From Letharia columbiana (lineage: Eukaryota; Ascomycota; Lecanoromycetes; Lecanorales; Parmeliaceae), in assembly GCF_014066305.1 (NCBI RefSeq), contig NW_023501087.1, forward strand, positions 186,001-250,000: 64,000 bases of DNA, given 5' to 3'. The notes below the pieces were generated by a model. The model saw nothing but the letters and a program-made list of their open reading frames with translations. It was not told where the DNA came from and did not search any database. Both the position numbers and the translations under genes were made by a program. Shown one piece after another: positions 60,836-64,000 of the stretch (within the stretch, counting starts at the first letter, position 1; each line of letters opens with the position of its first letter).

Positions 60836-63614
60836 GGTGGGCGGCGAAAGTGGTTGAGAATGTGGGGGTTGGTGAGAGGAAGGGGGGAGGGGTATCAGTG
60901 AGGAAGAAATGGCATGAGCGAGAAGTTTTGACGGGGTGAAGTTTCAGTCAATCTACTCTCGTCTGATTATGGCGGATGATGTAAAGTAGGAGCACAGAAG
61001 GATTGGGGAGCTGAAGTCAGAATTGCAGACAGATCCCTGTACCTGGATCTCGACGCCAAAGATCCCCCAGCCGTCAAAGTTCGGTGGGAGCTCGGCTTGG
61101 TGGAGATTGGGCTGGAAACTTTGGATTGGAATTGGAAAATGAGACGCTTCAAACACGTCTAGCCTCGATTGCTGAGATCACAAGTTGAAAGTTACGAAGC
61201 CTGTGGCGCTGAGATGTCAAAGTATGACTTTATTAGAAGAGTCAGAACTCAGAAGGGAGAAATTACGGAGCGGTGTGGCGGCGATGATACTTTATTGTTG
61301 GTGATGATTGATGATTCTATGACAATCTCTGTGAATAATCTCATGGTAATTAATGTAAAGTTACGGTAGAATATATGTATGACGGCCAGAGTCGGAGCTC
61401 TATTATCCATGCAATTATGTAAGAGCGAATTATTTCGAGTCGAGATAACTTGCATCAATGCGATATGCGATCTTGTCTCCAGGGCCGGATTGATCTGATT
61501 TGTGCATGGGCCTTTGAACTTGCTTGTTCCTGAGATGAATGAACAGCATATTTCGACCCCTGGCATCATTGCGCCAATATGATTGGCTCGCTGCCCACGT
61601 TTTATTCCGTTTTACGGGCCGGGACCTTCTAAAGTAGAAATGATGGAGGGCAACGACATGATGTTTGAGAATTCTTCTTATTTTTCGGAGAAGCGCTCCA
61701 ACAAACTCCCCTTGTCTCAAAGTCTGCTTGTCATGACACCCGTCGTGCTATTTGCGACGTGGCGACGGGAGATAGTCATCGCGTTAAGGCTCAACAGCGT
61801 CGTCATAAGCTTTTCAAACAATCTTCCGACTGGCACGCATATGAAAAATCTGGGGGAAAGCGTACCTTATCATGCTGCCAACTCCGCCCCAAATCATCAA
61901 GCACCGAGCCTCCCGCTCTAACGCCCCCCCACAGATCTGCCCACAATGGAGAATTGGAGAACCACGTGCCAATAGACTTCATGCAAATGCACGGCGCCCG
62001 ATCTATGAGGATTCTTGTGAGCCTGGTTGTGTCGAGGGGATTGTCCTGCTGCATTCAACCGACGCCCAAGCCTTGGTTACCGAGAATTTGATCGAAGCCA
62101 AAAATTCTGCAAGCCAAGGCGTCAAACTTCCCACGCCGGCTAGCTTACAAGATCCAGGCGCTCAACTTTGTTTGAAACATTGAAAGATTAGGCTCGAAAT
62201 GGTAGTGTCGCCCGCGCACTGAAAGCTTCTGTGCTCAAAATTGTAGGTATTCTTTTTTCTGGCAAACGCTTAGTTGACATCTCGTCTCGATTGTCAAGGC
62301 TGCAGACGCAATCCGTACATCGACGCAGGAAACCGAATCAACGTTGTTTCATGGTACGCAGCCGGGCAGGATCGCCGTGGCTCCATGCACAATAAGCAAG
62401 CAATTTCGCTTAGGTGCCTTTTTAGCAGGGAAATGACGGATATTTGCATCACAATGGCATGGGTATCACACTAAAAGGTAACAGAGAGTGCGGATATCTG
62501 CGTATTCCTCTTTTCCTCTAATATATTCCTGGAGTACGTCCCCGTAGGCCAACCTTACCTTTTTGGTTGCCGCGTAACATCGGTCCCCTTTTACTGACAG
62601 CTCTGCAGTTTTCTGTCCCAAAAAACAGCAAGCGCCATTAATGAACGGCTCTTGCTTCCTATCCATCAAGGCAGGGATCGCCCAGGCCCCCCGCGCAAAA
62701 AGGAGCGGCACGGCAGTACGTGCATTGAACTAACCTTTATTCAACAGTGCAGGAAGAGATGAGAATAATCATTTTAACCACGAACCTCGAGATAGGATCG
62801 TATTTGCAATTAAAGGGGTTGGCAGGTCTCAGAGGTGCATATATACGGCGGTCACAACGACAATGTTCATTGAGAAGGCCAGACCTGGCGAAGATAGCGA
62901 GCAGCGCGTAGAAGACGAGAAGAGTTCATGGTCGCTTGCAAGCGATTTCAGAGGCTTATATCGCAGTTTTGGTGATCAGTATCGCTGGGAACCGGAGCAA
63001 GCGAAATGCCTGAGGCCCTTCAGATGCAACTCGGAGGGCTATGTTGAATTTTTTTTATGAAAACGTTGCATTCGTGGACAATCCCGAGTGTTCAAAGCCG
63101 CAACGCCTCAAAATGTCTTTCGAAGTAGCTGGCTCTGACGTCGAACCTCCACCACTCATTGTTCATAGAAGATTGGGAACCGAGCAGATGCGAAGTGGTT
63201 CAATCCTCACAATGTAACCCTCTGGTTGGTCAAAAACTAGTCGCCTTGTGAGGATGTAACAGATGTGTCCTCCACGGTCCAAATTTCTAAAGCGATCAAC
63301 GACCACGCGTATTTTGATGATATATAATTACCGGGCATTGTCGTTCTGAACGGTCAACAATCGCTTACGGAGCAAGTCAATGATTTCTAGGCTTGCCATT
63401 CGAACTTCTCGAAGTTCAACGACCAGTCTCTCTGGGCCGATGAAGCACTCTTGCCCTCCATAGTCCGGCATGCTGAGCGGTCAACAACCACACATCTTGT
63501 GCCAAAGTAGAGGTGCTGTTCCTCGGAACCTGTTGTTTTGAGTGGCTAGTGGGCCTGGCTTCTGCAAGATATGCAATTGACCCATATTCCAGAGTCTGCC
63601 AGACTTCAGCGTAT
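60836..63614. other. Long gene-poor interval
   Basis: About 2.8 kb between the DUF8004 gene start and the PIG-S 3' end. Many short frames occur on both strands (for example 61430-61720, 61872-62183, 62466-62711), but none shows a domain, a consistent exon structure or repeat structure I can recognise. It may hold old mobile-element sequence or a non-coding gene. Confidence 0.35.
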
Positions 63615-64000
63615 TCAGCCCTGCTGCCCTGCTTTTCTTGAGGCCCATAGTCTTCTCAACTCCTTTAAAGCGCTCATGACTAATGGCACACCTACAGGCC
63701 CCAGTAATGGCAGATAGACAGCGACCTTATGCTCGTCTGGGAAGTAGACTTGGCCAACCATACTCTTTTCGAAGAACCCCTTCTCAGCTTGAACCTCAGC
63801 GATCCGAGCATTTTTCAAGGCATCCCTGAATCTACCTTCCTTCAAAGCATCACACGTGGTCCGTAGATGCATCATCGTAGTGTCAACTGCCGATGATACC
63901 GTCTCCGGAATGGCAATTGAAGGCAAGGCCACGGTAAGATTAGCTAACGACCCCATAGTTGATGATGCAGACAGAAGAAGCGATGCGGCACGTATGCGAG
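63615..64000 (-). CDS. GPI17: GPI transamidase subunit PIG-S/Gpi17, C-terminal part (runs off the window)
   Basis: PIG-S is part of the ER complex that swaps a C-terminal signal for a GPI anchor. The visible end reads LRTTCDALKEGRFRDALKNA, AEKGFFEKSMVGQVYFPDEH, then KVAVYLPLLGPVGVPLVMSA and a basic cytosolic tail ending SRKAGQQG. This is the conserved C-terminus, with the final membrane helix in KVAVYLPLLGPVGVPLVMSALKE-type context. The same frame continues to the window edge (RAASLLLSASSTMGSLANLT), so the Met at 63956 is internal and the true start lies outside. Confidence 0.8.
   Translation of the reverse strand, partial: RIRAASLLLSASSTMGSLANLTVALPSIAIPETVSSAVDTTMMHLRTTCDALKEGRFRDALKNARIAEVQAEKGFFEKSMVGQVYFPDEHKVAVYLPLLGPVGVPLVMSALKELRRLWASRKAGQQG

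Overview
The window is nuclear DNA of a filamentous ascomycete. Genes lie on both strands, introns are mostly 46-83 nt with GT..AG borders and CTAAC/CTGAC branch sites, and the proteins are fungal (class II DAHP synthase, THR4-type threonine synthase, Swp1/ribophorin II, HYPK, PIG-S, DUF8004). Six introns share a common 3' tail, and at least two of them carry strong internal stems. This resembles the introner-like elements described in Dothideomycetes, so Dothideomycetes (perhaps Mycosphaerellales) is my best but unproven guess.

Layout. 0.3-17.9 kb is ordinary gene space: a small hypothetical protein, an amidase, a mitochondrial-looking SDR, a possibly myristoylated protein, an Arg/Ser-rich protein with a duplicated exon, Swp1, a large disordered protein, two gene relics, and threonine synthase in eight exons. 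17.9-29.5 kb is a repeat-rich accessory block: minisatellites, a broken coiled-coil gene and relics of an unusual gene family. 29.7-40.0 kb is housekeeping again: a BRCT protein, DAHP synthase, HYPK, a small mitochondrial membrane protein and ornithine decarboxylase. 40.5-52.4 kb is a second accessory block with the fullest members of the same family. 53.1-64 kb is ordinary: an M35-like secreted protein with an altered zinc motif, a Cys-rich membrane protein, a mitoribosomal SOD-fold protein, a DUF8004 protein and the C-terminus of PIG-S.

The most unusual content is the family in the two accessory blocks. At least six copies or fragments (about 24.3, 25.5, 40.5-43.1, 43.5-45.0, 46.7 and 48-52 kb) share an N-terminal ESSLPHVP-type motif, an N-I-V-N-P-x-R-R segment and a domain with LDxGRxG and IW(F/L)xxPxN motifs. 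One copy continues into a UPF1-like superfamily 1 helicase. Just before the start codons of four copies, and near one relic, lies a leader of consecutive hairpins. Its last hairpin is nearly constant in sequence. The ones before it differ in sequence between copies but keep their pairing, including one paired A-T to G-C change. All family copies are broken by stops or frameshifts.

Limits: everything is read by eye. Intron borders were placed by splice signals and frame continuity, and family names rest on remembered motifs. Several single-base homopolymer shifts, one in a conserved mitoribosomal gene, could be assembly errors.
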